Shown piece after piece: positions 1 to 11,496 of a stretch of 64,000 nt of DNA. Position 1 is the first letter of the stretch. Every line of letters starts with the position of its first letter. Source of the DNA: Nitrospira sp. (GTDB lineage Bacteria > Nitrospirota > Nitrospiria > Nitrospirales > Nitrospiraceae); NCBI GenBank assembly GCA_005116955.1, contig SWDI01000002.1, forward strand, positions 283,508-347,507. The letters are read 5' to 3'. A model generated the notes under the pieces. It had not been told where the DNA came from. It did not search any database and worked only from the letters and a program-made list of their open reading frames with translations. The position numbers and the translations under genes were made by a program.

Positions 1-299
1 TTGGCTTGAGACTCCTGTTCAACGACCAAGACCGTCGCACCGAAGACGATCGTCTCGATGATGCGTCCGGCGATCTCCACCACGCGGGCATCGGCCAGCT
101 TGGTTTCGAGTTCAGCGATGCGCGATTCGATGAAGCCTTGGCGCTCTTTGGCGGCGTCATACTCGGCGTTCTCACTAAGATCGCCATGCGCTCTGGCTTC
201 CGCGATGGCTTCGATGTTTTTGAGCCGCTCGACCTTGCGCAAACGATCCAATTCTGCCTTTAACGCCTCGTAGCCTTTCTTCGTAATTGGTGTCGGCAT
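1..299 (-). CDS. greA: Transcription elongation factor GreA (3' end cut by window)
   Basis: The first 99 residues are visible and the C-terminal FKBP-like half lies outside the window. GreA binds the secondary channel of RNA polymerase and stimulates cleavage of backtracked transcripts. The visible part is the N-terminal coiled-coil hairpin: it opens MPTPITKKGYEALKAELD and carries the acidic GDLSENAEYDAAKE motif typical of the GreA tip. A strong AGGAG ribosome site lies just upstream of the ATG at 299. It follows carB by 22 bp on the same strand and probably belongs to the tail of the pyrimidine operon. Confidence 0.93.
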   Translation of the reverse strand, partial: MPTPITKKGYEALKAELDRLRKVERLKNIEAIAEARAHGDLSENAEYDAAKERQGFIESRIAELETKLADARVVEIAGRIIETIVFGATVLVVEQESQA

Positions 300-321
300 G
301 CTCTGGTCGCTCCTGAACAGG

Positions 322-3300
322 TTATGGCCGATGATACTCCTGCAATGTGCGAATTGCTAAGCCCTTTTTGACGATCGCTTCGATACCCATCACCGCAGCA
401 TGCGCTCCCCTCATCGTCGTGAAATACGGAATGCTGCGATGAAGTGCTTCGCGCCGGATGGCTAACGAATCCAGATGCGCCGAGGCCGTTCGTACCGTAT
501 TCACGACGAGGGCGATCGATCCATTCTTGATGTGATCGACGATGTGCGGCCTCCCCTCGGTCACCTTGTTCACAATCTCCACGGTAAGCCCATGTTCACG
601 TAAATACCCCGCTGTCCCGCTCGTTCCCTGAATACGCATCCCCAACTTATTTAACGCCCTACCCACTTCCAACGCTGCGGGACGGTCGGAGGCTTTCACA
701 CTGATAAAGGCAGTTCCTGACGTCGGCAACACCGCCCCTGCCCCTGCTTGTGATTTCGCAAACGCCCATCCGAAATCTCCGTCGATACCCATCACTTCAC
801 CGGTCGATTTCATCTCCGGTCCCAGCAGTACATCGACCCCGGGAAATCTATTGAATGGAAACACCGCTTCTTTGACCGAAAAATGCTTGGGGAGAGGAGC
901 GCTCGTAAATCCAAGCTCCTTGAGCGTTCTCCCCATCATCACTTTCATGGCCAACTTTGCGAGGGGTATGCCGATCGCCTTGCTGACGAATGGCACGGTC
1001 CGAGATCCGCGTGGATTGACCTCAAGGACAAAAATCGTCTGCCCTTTGACGGCAAACTGTGCATTCATGAGCCCGACAACTCTTAACTCCAGCGCCAACA
1101 TGCACATCTGACGTTCAATCTCACGCACAATGGACTTGTCGAGTGTATAGGGAGGAAGGGAGCAGGCCGAATCGCCTGAATGGACACCGGCTTCTTCGAT
1201 ATGCTCCATGATTCCCGCCACAACCACGGTTTCACCGTCCGAAATCGCATCGGCATCGACTTCGATGGCATCGGCTAGGTACTTGTCGATCAAGACCGGA
1301 TGATTGGGCGACGCCTTGACGGCGGAATGCATGTACTCCAGCAAGCCGGCTTCATCATAGACAATCTGCATCGACCGGCCACCCAACACATACGACGGAC
1401 GGACCATGACCGGATAGCTGATCCGTCCGGCGATCTGCACCGCTTCCTCAATGGATCGGGCGATTCCGCTTTCCGCCTGCCGTAACCCCAACCGATTGAG
1501 AAGTTCTCGGAACCGCTCTCGATCTTCCGCCAAATCGATCGCATCAGGACTAGTCCCGAGAATCTTCACGCCGGCGTTCGAGAGCGAAAGCGCGAGTTTC
1601 AACGGCGTCTGCCCCCCAAACTGCAAGACCACTCCGAGCGGCTGCTCACGATGCACAATATTGAGAACATCTTCGTGCGTCAGCGGCTCAAAGTACAGTC
1701 GATCGGAGGTATCGTAATCCGTGCTTACGGTTTCCGGGTTGCAGTTGACCATAATCGTATCAACCGCTTCCTCCCGAAGCGCCATGGCCGCATGAACACA
1801 GCAGTAGTCAAACTCAATCCCCTGCCCGATTCGATTCGGGCCTCCGCCAAGAATCACGACCTTTTGTCGGTTTGATGGCCGGGCTTCACACTCCCTGCCG
1901 TAGGTGGAATAGAGATATGGTGTCTGCGACTCGAACTCGGCAGCACAGGTATCAACTCGTTTATAGGTGACCCCGCGTGCCCCTTGTTGTGTCCGTGCGG
2001 TCTGAACCGCACCCGGTTCGCATCCGAGCAATTGTGCGATCCGATCATCCGAAAATCCGAGTTCTTTCGCCTCCCAGAGCAACTCACTGGCCAACACGGC
2101 CGCTGAGTTGACAGCATGACCAGCAAGCATTTGTTCGAAGTCCACCAGCTGTCTCACTTGGTCTAAAAACCAAGGATCTATCTTTGTCGTGGCAAACAGT
2201 TCCTCGTCCGTGAATCCCAGGCGCATGGCATCGGCCACATACCACAGTCGTTCTGCTACCGGTGTCCGCAGCACTCGGTTGAGCTTCTCGATCGCTTCTG
2301 ACCGGTTAAACTCGGCTGGAATACCCCGATCAAGCCCAAACCGGGACGCCAACCCATTGAGGTTTAACTCTAGGGAGCGAATGGCTTTTTGGAGAGACTC
2401 CTTGAAGGTACGTCCGATCGCCATCACCTCCCCGACCGATTTCATCTGTGTCGTCAAGGTCGGATCGGCCCCCTTGAACTTCTGAAAAGCAAATCTTGGG
2501 ATCTTAACAACTACGTAATCAATCGCCGGTTCAAAGGAAGCCTTCGTGACACCGGTAATGTCATTGGAGATCTCATCCAGCGTGTAGCCGATAGCGAGCT
2601 TGGCCGCGATCTTGGCGATTGGGAACCCGGTGGCCTTTGACGCCAACGCTGAGCTTCGAGAGACCCGAGGATTCATTTCGATGACAACCATCTCCCCGTT
2701 GGCAGGGTTGATACCGAACTGAATGTTGGATCCTCCCGTATCAACCCCGATCTCTCGGATGATACGAAGTGCCGCATTCCGCATCCGTTGATATTCTTTA
2801 TCGCTCAACGTCATGGCCGGCGCGACCGTGATACTGTCTCCTGTATGCACGCCCATCGGATCGAAATTTTCGATAGGGCAGACGATCACAACATTGTCTT
2901 TCAGGTCGCGCATGACCTCCAATTCATATTCTTTCCATCCAATGACCGACTCTTCGATCAGCACCTGACTGACCGGACTCATGGCCAGCGCCCAATCGAT
3001 CAGCCGCTCGAATTCCTCACGATTGTACGCGATGTTTCCGCCGGTCCCCCCCATGGTAAAGGACGGCCGAATGATCGCGGGGAAGCCGACCGTCTCGAGA
3101 ATAGCCAGCGCTTCCAGTCGCGTATGCGCCGTGCCGCTCGTCGGCACTCGCAGGCCGATTCGATACATCGCCTGTTTGAAGGCATCCCGATCCTCTGCTT
3201 TATGAATCGCTTCCGCCGACGCGCCGATGAGAGCGACTTTGTACTTCTCGAGAACCCCTCGCTTCACCAATCCCATGGTGGTGTTCAGCGCCGTTTGTCC

Positions 3301-3573
3301 GCCCATGGTCGGAAGCAATGCATCCGGGCGCTCTCGCTCAATCACCTTCTCAACCACATCTAAGGTAATTGGTTCGACATACGTCCGATCAGCCATCTCC
3401 GGATCTGTCATGATCGTCGCCGGATTGCTGTTGATGAGAATGACTTTGTACCCCTCCGCTTTGAGGGCTTTGCAGGCCTGTGTGCCGGAATAATCAAACT
3501 CACAGGCTTGGCCGATGACAATCGGACCGGAACCGATCATGAGGATTGACTGAATGTCTGTACGTTTTGGCAT
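322..3573 (-). CDS. carB: Carbamoyl-phosphate synthase large subunit
   Basis: 1083 residues, the usual CarB length. It makes carbamoyl phosphate from bicarbonate, ATP and ammonia delivered by CarA, feeding pyrimidine and arginine synthesis. The two homologous ATP-grasp halves are visible: [20 protein letters not shown] near the start and [19 protein letters not shown] near residue 560, followed by a C-terminal MGS-like allosteric domain. The start is placed at ATG 3573 (MPKRTD...); the frame stays open upstream for about 42 codons, but that stretch lacks family similarity and runs into the preceding gene. It lies 17 bp downstream of the M48 protease gene and is separated from carA by two protease genes. 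Confidence 0.97.
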   Translation of the reverse strand: MPKRTDIQSILMIGSGPIVIGQACEFDYSGTQACKALKAEGYKVILINSNPATIMTDPEMADRTYVEPITLDVVEKVIERERPDALLPTMGGQTALNTTMGLVKRGVLEKYKVALIGASAEAIHKAEDRDAFKQAMYRIGLRVPTSGTAHTRLEALAILETVGFPAIIRPSFTMGGTGGNIAYNREEFERLIDWALAMSPVSQVLIEESVIGWKEYELEVMRDLKDNVVIVCPIENFDPMGVHTGDSITVAPAMTLSDKEYQRMRNAALRIIREIGVDTGGSNIQFGINPANGEMVVIEMNPRVSRSSALASKATGFPIAKIAAKLAIGYTLDEISNDITGVTKASFEPAIDYVVVKIPRFAFQKFKGADPTLTTQMKSVGEVMAIGRTFKESLQKAIRSLELNLNGLASRFGLDRGIPAEFNRSEAIEKLNRVLRTPVAERLWYVADAMRLGFTDEELFATTKIDPWFLDQVRQLVDFEQMLAGHAVNSAAVLASELLWEAKELGFSDDRIAQLLGCEPGAVQTARTQQGARGVTYKRVDTCAAEFESQTPYLYSTYGRECEARPSNRQKVVILGGGPNRIGQGIEFDYCCVHAAMALREEAVDTIMVNCNPETVSTDYDTSDRLYFEPLTHEDVLNIVHREQPLGVVLQFGGQTPLKLALSLSNAGVKILGTSPDAIDLAEDRERFRELLNRLGLRQAESGIARSIEEAVQIAGRISYPVMVRPSYVLGGRSMQIVYDEAGLLEYMHSAVKASPNHPVLIDKYLADAIEVDADAISDGETVVVAGIMEHIEEAGVHSGDSACSLPPYTLDKSIVREIERQMCMLALELRVVGLMNAQFAVKGQTIFVLEVNPRGSRTVPFVSKAIGIPLAKLAMKVMMGRTLKELGFTSAPLPKHFSVKEAVFPFNRFPGVDVLLGPEMKSTGEVMGIDGDFGWAFAKSQAGAGAVLPTSGTAFISVKASDRPAALEVGRALNKLGMRIQGTSGTAGYLREHGLTVEIVNKVTEGRPHIVDHIKNGSIALVVNTVRTASAHLDSLAIRREALHRSIPYFTTMRGAHAAVMGIEAIVKKGLAIRTLQEYHRP

Positions 3574-3590
3574 GGTGTTGTGATGGTCGA

Positions 3591-4553
3591 TCAGCTGGAC
3601 GGAAGCGCGGGACCAATCCGTGGGTGATACGGGACCGGCGGTACAGAGGGAGCATCGCCCTGCGCCGCATGATAATACCTCATGGCCTCTGGCAGCCACG
3701 CTTCAATCTGGTTGATACGCGCCAGATCGGAAGGGTGTGTGGACAAAAACTCCGGGATATTATGTTTCGACCGAAAACAGACCTTGTCGATCATCTGCCT
3801 GGGACACCCGCTCATGCGCTCCCAAAATGGCACGGCCTCTCGAGGGTCATAGCCAGCCTGCGCCATTAACCTCAGTCCGATATAGTCGGCCTCCGATTCC
3901 TGTTTTCTTCCGAACGGCAGCGAAACGCCGACTCCATAGGCACTCATCGCCGCCATCGCCGCATCCGGACGTCCGACAGCAGCTCCAGCTGCCAACGCAC
4001 CGACTTGGCCGATCGTTTCAAGGATACTTCGGCTATATCGCTCCGCCCCATGGCGTTGGAGCGCATGCGCCACCTCATGCCCAATCACAGTCGCTAACCC
4101 GTTTTCGTTCTTCGTCAACTTTAGAATACCCGTGAACACGGCAACCTTGCCACCTGGAAGCGCGAAGGCGTTGATCATGCGGTCGTCCCGAATAATGGCG
4201 AACTCCCACTCATACTCTGGTTTATTGGCCACCGCGGCAATTCGTTGACCAACCCGGTTGACCATCTCAGTTAACTCAGGATCGTTACTGATTGGAGCCT
4301 GTCGCAGTAATTCGCGATAGCCGCTGATGCCCATCGCAATTTCTTTCTCCTCAGAGATATAGATGAATTGATCTCGTGCCGTTCCCGGCGCGCGGACACA
4401 TCCCCCCAGAGTTGCAAGCACACCAGCCGTTGTTCCAAGACAGGAAAGGCACGTCACTCCCCACATTCCGCGAACCCAATAGCGAAGCAACGCACGACGC
4501 TCGATGGGCGTTGAAAACACGAGGTTGATTTGCTGATCTGCCGACTCTGTCAT
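3591..4553 (-). CDS. M48-family metalloprotease, probable lipoprotein
   Basis: About 320 residues. A hydrophobic segment near residues 33-51 ends in a lipobox-like TLGGC, suggesting an exported lipoprotein. The zinc site HEVAH lies near residue 159 and the third ligand in ESEADYIG near residue 215, with the conserved INAFALPGG strand in between. This is the pattern of periplasmic BepA/LoiP-type M48 peptidases, which act in envelope quality control. It sits between sppA and carB in the pyrimidine operon and so may be co-transcribed with a second envelope protease. ATG 4553 was chosen; a TTG six codons upstream is possible. The substrate is unknown. Confidence 0.88.
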   Translation of the reverse strand: MTESADQQINLVFSTPIERRALLRYWVRGMWGVTCLSCLGTTAGVLATLGGCVRAPGTARDQFIYISEEKEIAMGISGYRELLRQAPISNDPELTEMVNRVGQRIAAVANKPEYEWEFAIIRDDRMINAFALPGGKVAVFTGILKLTKNENGLATVIGHEVAHALQRHGAERYSRSILETIGQVGALAAGAAVGRPDAAMAAMSAYGVGVSLPFGRKQESEADYIGLRLMAQAGYDPREAVPFWERMSGCPRQMIDKVCFRSKHNIPEFLSTHPSDLARINQIEAWLPEAMRYYHAAQGDAPSVPPVPYHPRIGPALPSS

Positions 4554-4634
4554 CTCGAATCTCACGATCAAGGCCGTTTCTCATCATCTTACCAGTCTCG
4601 ATACTCTCAGTCATGCGACTGGCACCTTCTCTCA

Positions 4635-5585
4635 CTATGGCATCCACATGTACATGAACTGGGGCGTTCCCCCACGGACAACTGTCATGAGATCGAGATC
4701 GGCAAGACTGGCGAGCCCACTCGGCGCCAACAGCTTGGAATAGACGTTATTCGAATATTCCCCAGGCCGTTGGTACGTCACGACTCGAGCTTCCGTCAGA
4801 CCAGCTTTCTTCTTGGCTAATTCGACTGCGTCTTCGAGATAGCCGATCCCATCGACCAAACCAGCCTCCTTCGCTTGCTCTCCGGTATAGATTCGTCCAT
4901 CAGCTAACCGTTTGATCTGCTCCATCTGTAAATTAGAGCGGCCTTCTTGCACGACATTCAAAAACCGCTGATAAAACGAATCGATCAGCCCTTGAAAGAT
5001 GGCGCGCTCTTCAGTCGTCATGGTCCGAAACGGCGAACCCATATCTTTGCGAGGCCCCGACGTCACAGCCGTAGCCTCCACGCCCACCTTCTCCAACAGC
5101 CCTCGTGCATTCATGGTGAGCATGATCACACCGATACTGCCGGTCACGGATGAAGGATGCGCCAGTACCGTGTCCGCGGCGGCGGCGATATAGTAGCCCC
5201 CTGAAGTCCCTAGATCCATAATGGATGCCACAATGGGGACCTTACGACTGGCTTTGAACGTTTTCAGCTCGTGATAAATAATATCCGATGCCGTCACCGT
5301 TCCCCCAGGCGTGTTGATACGAAGTACGACCGCTTTGACGTTCTCATCCTTAGCCGCCCGGGTCAGCTGTTCCTTCACGCTTGCAATCATGCTGGGTGCG
5401 GACCGGAGTCCATCTTTTTCCTGAGAACTGATCATCCCGGAAATTTCGACCAGCAGCACTTTTGCTTTACCGGTCCCCTCAACCTGCGCCTCTTGCAGAG
5501 GCCCGGGGCCTGGAAACAGCGGAAAATTAAACGTGCATCCAGACAGCACCAGTCCGATGACCCCAATGAGAACACGGTTATGCAT
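4635..5585 (-). CDS. sppA: Signal peptide peptidase SppA, 36K type
   Basis: 316 residues, the short single-domain SppA form. It degrades leftover signal peptides in the cytoplasmic membrane. The N-terminus is a lipoprotein-type signal (LVLSGC, Cys17). The Ser-Lys dyad is visible: Ser128 in GTSGGYY and Lys180 in [12 protein letters not shown]. The ATG at 5585 overlaps the carA stop by 8 bp, so the two are translationally coupled; this decides the start over longer in-frame readings. Its position inside a pyrimidine operon is unusual. Confidence 0.92.
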   Translation of the reverse strand: MHNRVLIGVIGLVLSGCTFNFPLFPGPGPLQEAQVEGTGKAKVLLVEISGMISSQEKDGLRSAPSMIASVKEQLTRAAKDENVKAVVLRINTPGGTVTASDIIYHELKTFKASRKVPIVASIMDLGTSGGYYIAAAADTVLAHPSSVTGSIGVIMLTMNARGLLEKVGVEATAVTSGPRKDMGSPFRTMTTEERAIFQGLIDSFYQRFLNVVQEGRSNLQMEQIKRLADGRIYTGEQAKEAGLVDGIGYLEDAVELAKKKAGLTEARVVTYQRPGEYSNNVYSKLLAPSGLASLADLDLMTVVRGGTPQFMYMWMP

Positions 5586-6750
5586 GATGAGTCTCCATAA
5601 GACGCACGAATTCATCGAACAAATAGGCAGCATCATGAGGTCCCGGTGCCGCTTCCGGGTGGTATTGGACCGAGAAGACCGGATGGTCGAGACAGGCCAT
5701 CCCCTCAATCGAGTAGTCGTTTAAGCTGAGATGGGTGAGCGACAGGTTGCCATATCGGGTGTCGACCACTGGCGGGAACTTCGGTACTTCACGGAATGAT
5801 GTAGGACCCTGCACGGCAAAATTATGGTTCTGCGACGTAATTTCGACTTTTCTCGTCCGAAGATCCATCACAGGATGATTCGCCCCATGGTGACCGAACT
5901 TCAGCTTATAAGTCTTGAGGCCAAAGGCCAAGCAGAGAATCTGATGGCCCAAACAAATGCCAAAGATCGGATAGCGGCCGATCAGTTTCTCCATCGCCTT
6001 CACGGCATAGGGAAGGCCTCCCGGATCGCCGGGTCCATTTGAAAGGAAAATGCCGTCTGGCTTTAGAGCCGCGACTTCCTCTGCTGATGTCGCAGCAGGC
6101 ACCACCGTCACCTGACAGCCGACATCCACCAATCGTCTCAGAATGTTGTGTTTAATACCGAAATCATAGGCCACAACTCGCCAAGGCCTGGACGGTCCAC
6201 GTTCCTTGCCGTTTGCCAAGGGTGCCCAATCTCCGGTTCCCGTTGTCCAGTCATATGGATGTGCACAAGTGACTTCAGCAGCCAAATCTCGACCGATAAT
6301 GGCGGGAGCCTGCCTGGCTCGTTGCACAGCTCGATCGAGATCGAGATCACGATGCGTGATGATTCCCTGCTGTGACCCATGCTCGCGTAAGTGCCTTGTC
6401 AAGGCTCTCGTGTCGATGCCTTCAATTCCAACAACTCTTGCCTCGATCAATGACTCTTGAAGGGTCTGTCGGCTTCGCCAGTTACTGGCGAGACGGCTGG
6501 CTTCCATGACCACGAACCCCTCTGCCCATGACCGACCGGATTCTACATCTTCAGGTGTGACACCATAGTTTCCGATATGGGGACAGGTCATCGTGATGAT
6601 CTGTCCTTTATAGGATGGATCGGTCAGTATCTCTTGATAACCGGTCATCGCCGTATTAAAGACGACTTCTCCAACCGTTTCGCCCTCGTAGCCAAGAGCG
6701 CGGCCTTCGAACACCGTTCCGTCTGCCAATGCCAGTAATGCCTTTTTCAC
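5578..6750 (-). CDS. carA: Carbamoyl-phosphate synthase small subunit
   Basis: 390 residues, full length. It is the glutaminase subunit supplying ammonia to CarB. The N-terminal CPSase domain begins [20 protein letters not shown]; the C-terminal class I amidotransferase domain has its nucleophile Cys266 in GICLGHQ and the His-Glu pair in [10 protein letters not shown]. The start overlaps the stop of the DUF4149 gene by 4 bp (ATGA) and the end overlaps sppA, so translation is coupled on both sides. Confidence 0.97.
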   Translation of the reverse strand: MKKALLALADGTVFEGRALGYEGETVGEVVFNTAMTGYQEILTDPSYKGQIITMTCPHIGNYGVTPEDVESGRSWAEGFVVMEASRLASNWRSRQTLQESLIEARVVGIEGIDTRALTRHLREHGSQQGIITHRDLDLDRAVQRARQAPAIIGRDLAAEVTCAHPYDWTTGTGDWAPLANGKERGPSRPWRVVAYDFGIKHNILRRLVDVGCQVTVVPAATSAEEVAALKPDGIFLSNGPGDPGGLPYAVKAMEKLIGRYPIFGICLGHQILCLAFGLKTYKLKFGHHGANHPVMDLRTRKVEITSQNHNFAVQGPTSFREVPKFPPVVDTRYGNLSLTHLSLNDYSIEGMACLDHPVFSVQYHPEAAPGPHDAAYLFDEFVRLMETHHA

Positions 6751-7268
6751 GACTGCTTTCTATTCAGATCAAGTGAACCGTTCACTTTGATCACGACAAG
6801 CACGATGCCCAAGACCAGATTCACCATGTACAACGACCGAATCGGCATGAGCACACGAAACAGCGCCTCTAACGCCGTTTTCTTGGCTGTCTCATCTTTC
6901 GTTGCGAATGCCTGAGCTTGAAGCGCCACGGCATGGGGGTGCAATACCATCATGATGAGCCCGGCTATGAGCACCATGATGGCCAGGACTATCACCTCAC
7001 CCCGACCGACCGCCATGATTGGATCCCCGCTCCACCAACGATACCACACAGCAGCGCTGAGGATCACACAAGCCCCGATGACGAAACGATGGTACCCTTC
7101 GAATGCTCGGGTTAAAAACATGCCCCCAGAATCCTGTCCTCCGAATGTATTGAACACCGCCGGGATCACCGCTCCGCTCAGCACGATCATGCCTCCAACC
7201 CAGACAGCCAACGCGACCCACTCAAGAGCAAGACACCCGACCATCCCCCAGCGGGGCAACCGTCGCAC
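6747..7268 (-). CDS. DUF4149-type integral membrane protein
   Basis: 173 residues with about four hydrophobic helices, near residues 11-36, 61-78, 88-110 and 145-160. The pattern, with conserved aromatic and Gly residues in the first helix ([17 protein letters not shown]), resembles DUF4149 membrane proteins of unknown role. It lies between pyrC and carA, 4 bp after pyrC and overlapping carA by 4 bp, so it is firmly part of the pyrimidine operon. No catalytic motif is visible. A membrane role linked to pyrimidine metabolism is only a guess from position. Confidence 0.8.
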   Translation of the reverse strand: MRRLPRWGMVGCLALEWVALAVWVGGMIVLSGAVIPAVFNTFGGQDSGGMFLTRAFEGYHRFVIGACVILSAAVWYRWWSGDPIMAVGRGEVIVLAIMVLIAGLIMMVLHPHAVALQAQAFATKDETAKKTALEALFRVLMPIRSLYMVNLVLGIVLVVIKVNGSLDLNRKQS

Positions 7269-7272
7269 AGCA

Positions 7273-8559
7273 CTACCGCTCCACCGGGCCGTCCTCGAAC
7301 ACTATCTTGCCACCTACAATGGTTGTCTTCACTCGCCCTTTCACCTTCCACCCCACAAACGGCGTATTGCGGCTCTTGGATCGAAATTTGGACGAGTCAA
7401 CTTCCCAGGGTTCTTGCGGATCGATGAGGACGACATCGGCATCGGCACCGACCGCCAACGTCCCTTTCTTAAGTCCAAATGCCGCAGCCGGGGCCGAGGT
7501 CAGTTTCTGAATCGCTTGTTCCAGTGACAGCACCCCTTCCTCTACCAACCCCAACGTCAGCGGAAGCGCCGTCTCAAGTCCCACGATTCCGAATGGGGCC
7601 TCGGTGAAATCCTGCTGTTTCTCCTGCGTCGCATGGGGGGCATGGTCGGTTGCAATCACATCGATCGTATCGTCCCGCAAGCCCTCCTTGATCGCCTGGA
7701 CATCGGCCCAGGTACGCAGAGGGGGATTCATCTTGGCGTGGGTGTTATAGCCGCGCACCAGTTCTTCCGTCAGCGTAAAGTGATGAGGACAGGCTTCGGC
7801 CGTCACGCGGATCCCCCTGGCTTTCGCCTCCCGCACCATGCGAACAGACCCGGCGGTGCTGATGTGGGCGAGATGCAAACGAGCTCCTGTCAGCTCCGAA
7901 AGTGAGAGATTCCGCGCCACCATCACATCTTCAGCTGCTGACGGGATCCCCGGCAACCCAAGCTCAGTTGAGATCAACCCCTCATTCATACAGCCGCCTT
8001 CTGCCAGATGCAGGTCCTCGCAATGGTCGACGACCGTCAGATCAAAGGCCACGGCATATTCCATCGCTCGCCGCATCACCAGGCTGTTCATAACCGGCTT
8101 GCCATCATCAGAAATCGCCACGCAGCCAGACCGCCGTAAATCACCGATCTCCGCGAGTTCCTTCCCTTCCGAGCCTTTCGTGATGGCACCGATCGGCAAC
8201 ACATTCGCGAGGCCGGCCAGCCGGGACCGCTCCAGGATAAACTCCGTGACGGCTTGGTTGTCATTCACCGGGTTCGTGTTGGGCATGCAGCACACCGTTG
8301 TAAATCCGCCCGCAACCGCCGCAGCACTGCCGCTCTGAATCGTTTCTTTGTACTCGAATCCCGGTTCCCGAAAGTGGACATGGACATCAACGAACCCCGG
8401 TACCACCAACTTTCCCGTAGCGTGAATGGTCCGGCCACCGACCGGGGCTGAAAGATTCGACCCTAGTGCGGCAATCTTATTGTTCTCAATCAGTACATCG
8501 GCGATGCCGTCAAACTTACCTGGATCAATGACACGACCACCCTTAATCAATATCGACAC
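7273..8559 (-). CDS. pyrC: Dihydroorotase, class I
   Basis: 428 residues. It cyclises carbamoyl aspartate to dihydroorotate. The metal-binding motif DVHVHFREPG lies near residue 60, followed by conserved EACPHHF and IATDHAPH, which supply further metal and catalytic ligands. The GTG at 8559 is preferred because GGAGAGGAG sits at the right distance before it; an upstream ATG in frame would add 19 non-homologous residues. It follows pyrB after a 150-bp gap, the widest spacing in the operon. Confidence 0.95.
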   Translation of the reverse strand: MSILIKGGRVIDPGKFDGIADVLIENNKIAALGSNLSAPVGGRTIHATGKLVVPGFVDVHVHFREPGFEYKETIQSGSAAAVAGGFTTVCCMPNTNPVNDNQAVTEFILERSRLAGLANVLPIGAITKGSEGKELAEIGDLRRSGCVAISDDGKPVMNSLVMRRAMEYAVAFDLTVVDHCEDLHLAEGGCMNEGLISTELGLPGIPSAAEDVMVARNLSLSELTGARLHLAHISTAGSVRMVREAKARGIRVTAEACPHHFTLTEELVRGYNTHAKMNPPLRTWADVQAIKEGLRDDTIDVIATDHAPHATQEKQQDFTEAPFGIVGLETALPLTLGLVEEGVLSLEQAIQKLTSAPAAAFGLKKGTLAVGADADVVLIDPQEPWEVDSSKFRSKSRNTPFVGWKVKGRVKTTIVGGKIVFEDGPVER

Positions 8560-8709
8560 GCGAAGCTCCTCTCCATTGATTTGTTCCAGAGGATGCTGAA
8601 CAATCACTTCCAGCAAAGCCGCAACGAGTGAAAGGTCGAGACGTACGCGGTTGGTACGTTGAGACCTTGAGCGATACGAGAACGACGCTGGAGGGCTTTT
8701 GCAACATCC

Positions 8710-9630
8710 TCAATTCGCCCCGGACATGAGGTACAGAATTCCCATGCGCACTGCGACGCCGTTGGCCACCTGGTCGAGAATCACCGAGGACAAACTATCG
8801 GCGACATCCGGCGCGATTTCCACTCCTCGATTGATCGGTCCCGGGTGCATCACGATCGCGCCGGCGTCGGCCAGTCGCACTCGCTCAGCAGTCAAGCCAT
8901 AGAGCCTTGAGTATTCCCGGATCGTCGGAAACTGCGCGCGTCCCTGCCGCTCCAACTGCAGCCGGAGCATCATGATCACATGCACGCCGCGCAGACCTTC
9001 ATCCATGTTGTAGTAGACTTTCGCACCCAGTTTCTCCACACAGCTCGGCATCATCGTCGGCGGTCCCACCAGACGCACCTCGGCGCCCAGTTTGATGAGC
9101 GCATAGATATTCGATCGAGCTACGCGGCTATGCGACACATCTCCCACAATCGCCACGCGCAGCCCATTGAAATTCATCCCTCGTTGCCGGATCGTGTAGA
9201 GATCGAGCAACGCCTGCGTCGGGTGCTCATGCCACCCATCGCCTGCGTTAATGACAGATGACTTGACGCCATGCGCCAGGGTTTCGGCGGCACCAGCCGA
9301 GGAGTGGCGGAGGACGATGATGTCGGCTTGCATGGCTTCGATGTTCCTGGCCGTATCAAGCAGCGTCTCCCCCTTCACGACGCTGCTTGAAGATGGGGCA
9401 AAGTTAATCACGTCGGCGCTCAGTCGCTTGGCCGCCAGCTCAAAGGACGTACGCGTTCTGGTACTCGGCTCAAAGAAGAGATTCACGACGGTCTTGCCTC
9501 GGAGAGCGGGCACTTTTTTGATTTCGCGCCCGGTCACTTCCTTGAAGGAATCTGCCGTCTCCAAGACGAGCATGATCTCGTCCACAGACAACGAAGCGAG
9601 GCTCAGCAGATCTTTGCGCTTGAGGCTCAT
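8710..9630 (-). CDS. pyrB: Aspartate carbamoyltransferase catalytic chain
   Basis: 306 residues. It condenses carbamoyl phosphate with aspartate. Carbamoyl-phosphate binding motifs STRTRTSFE and HPTQALLDL are intact, as are [11 protein letters not shown] and the C-terminal MHPGPINRG. No regulatory chain (pyrI) is present; PyrR control at the RNA level probably takes that role. ATG 9630 follows pyrR by 13 bp. Longer in-frame readings run into pyrR and are rejected. Confidence 0.96.
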   Translation of the reverse strand: MSLKRKDLLSLASLSVDEIMLVLETADSFKEVTGREIKKVPALRGKTVVNLFFEPSTRTRTSFELAAKRLSADVINFAPSSSSVVKGETLLDTARNIEAMQADIIVLRHSSAGAAETLAHGVKSSVINAGDGWHEHPTQALLDLYTIRQRGMNFNGLRVAIVGDVSHSRVARSNIYALIKLGAEVRLVGPPTMMPSCVEKLGAKVYYNMDEGLRGVHVIMMLRLQLERQGRAQFPTIREYSRLYGLTAERVRLADAGAIVMHPGPINRGVEIAPDVADSLSSVILDQVANGVAVRMGILYLMSGAN

Positions 9631-9643
9631 GGGATCCTCCGCT

Positions 9644-10288
<645 letters not shown>

Positions 10289-10337
10289 TCAATTGATCAC
10301 CGGCCGTGGCCGGACAGAAATTCATGATTGGCTCCTT

Positions 10338-10357
10338 GCCCACCTCACTGGATGGGC
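10338..10357 (-). promoter_or_regulatory. PyrR-binding RNA loop in pyr leader
   Basis: On the minus strand a GCCCA/TGGGC stem closes the 10-nt loop TCCAGTGAGG. This matches the established PyrR recognition pattern of Bacillus pyr leaders (a short stem with a conserved UCCAGNGAGG-type loop). It lies about 50 nt before the terminator. The expected mechanism is that PyrR-UMP stabilises this hairpin, which lets the terminator form. Confidence 0.85.
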
Positions 10358-10372
10358 ATTAAAGGTTTCGTC

Positions 10373-10401
10373 ATCCTACTGGAATCCCCAAACCCTGTCA
10401 A
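10373..10401 (-). promoter_or_regulatory. Sigma-70 promoter of the pyr operon
   Basis: TTGACA (10396-10401) and TAGGAT (10373-10378) are separated by exactly 17 bp on the minus strand. Transcription would begin near 10366, just upstream of the PyrR loop. It is the strongest -35/-10 pair I found in the window. Confidence 0.8.
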
Positions 10402-10532
10402 CTTCTTGAAGACAGCACAAAGCAGTTTAGGAGTTACTATACGAGCTACGACCTGCAGGAGTCCTTCGCGATTAACCCATGCTATAAATAGTTGACTTCT
10501 GCCTTAGTGAGAATGATTTGAGACCATATCCG

Positions 10533-11420
10533 ATGGATGACTTGAGAGACCGATGCTCCAGAATCCTGCTCCTTGCCTCCCTGCTACTAATGTCTGCCTG
10601 CACACAAGCCGCATTTACAGCCGCCAATCTTCCCACCCACTTGGTCGAGATGGCTGTTGAACACGATCAGGCATATGGCCCTGACCCATCGCAGAAACTC
10701 GATATTTATGTTCCTGCCAACTCAAAGGACAAACAACTGGATATCATCGTCTTTTTTTATGGTGGGCGCTGGACCTATGGCGCCAAGGAAGATTATCGGT
10801 TTGTCGCTGCGACATTCGTAAAGGAGGGCTTTGTTGTCGTCATTCCCGATTACAGAAAGTATCCCCAAGTGCGTTTTCCAGTATTCGTCGAAGACGGGGC
10901 GAAGGCTCTTGCCTGGATTTCTGATCACATCGTCGAGTGGTACGGCAATCCCGCGCGGATCCATGTGGTTGGGCATTCCGCCGGGGCTCATATCGGCGCG
11001 TTACTCGCCGCTGATCCTCACTACCTTGCCGACGAAGGGAAAGACCGCTCACTGACCATTCACGATTTTTCCGGCCTCGCCGGCCCCTACGCCTTTACTC
11101 CTGACGAACCTGATCTGGAAGACATATTCGGCCCACCGCAGAATTATCCAAACATGCAGGTCACCACGTTCATCGACGGCACACAACCGCCGATGCTACT
11201 GCTCTACGGCAAGAAAGACACAGCCTTGAAACTTGCCAATCTTGAAAGGCTGGAGCAGCGTATCAAGCAACGAAGCGGCTGTGTACGATCACGCATCTAT
11301 CCGAATGCCGATCACACCGATCTTATCGGAGCTCTGTCATGGTGGAACCGACAGAGAGTCCCCGTCGTGGAAGACATCACAAAGTTCTTCGGAGCATGTC
11401 GTGCAGCAGGAGTCGAGTGA
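10533..11420 (+). CDS. Alpha/beta hydrolase, lipoprotein
   Basis: About 295 residues. The N-terminal signal ends in LMSAC (Cys23), suggesting a lipoprotein. The alpha/beta-hydrolase (BD-FAE/carboxylesterase-like) fold is shown by the nucleophile motif GHSAG (Ser149) and a late NADHTD histidine near residue 260. The usual oxyanion HGG reads FYGG, a visible departure from the family. Substrate is unknown; an esterase or carbohydrate-ester hydrolase is likely. It stands alone, divergent from pyrR. A TTG five codons upstream (10518) is an alternative start. Confidence 0.82.
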   Translation: MDDLRDRCSRILLLASLLLMSACTQAAFTAANLPTHLVEMAVEHDQAYGPDPSQKLDIYVPANSKDKQLDIIVFFYGGRWTYGAKEDYRFVAATFVKEGFVVVIPDYRKYPQVRFPVFVEDGAKALAWISDHIVEWYGNPARIHVVGHSAGAHIGALLAADPHYLADEGKDRSLTIHDFSGLAGPYAFTPDEPDLEDIFGPPQNYPNMQVTTFIDGTQPPMLLLYGKKDTALKLANLERLEQRIKQRSGCVRSRIYPNADHTDLIGALSWWNRQRVPVVEDITKFFGACRAAGVE

Positions 11421-11496
11421 TTAAATCGAACGGAGCTAGGTCGCTTAAGACGACCTCACCTTCCCAACAGGCGCACAGAGAAACCGGTCTACCCAT

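Noticed and set aside
2788..3363. 191-codon plus-strand frame inside carB
   Set aside because: Antisense shadow of a highly conserved gene, rich in Arg and His.
8560..8709. Second PyrR site between pyrB and pyrC
   Set aside because: A GTTCCAGAGGATG-like string is on the plus strand, the wrong strand for the transcript, and has no proper stem.
11421..11496. Terminator between the convergent hydrolase and AlgH-like genes
   Set aside because: AGGTCG/CGACCT stem is short and no T-run follows on either strand.
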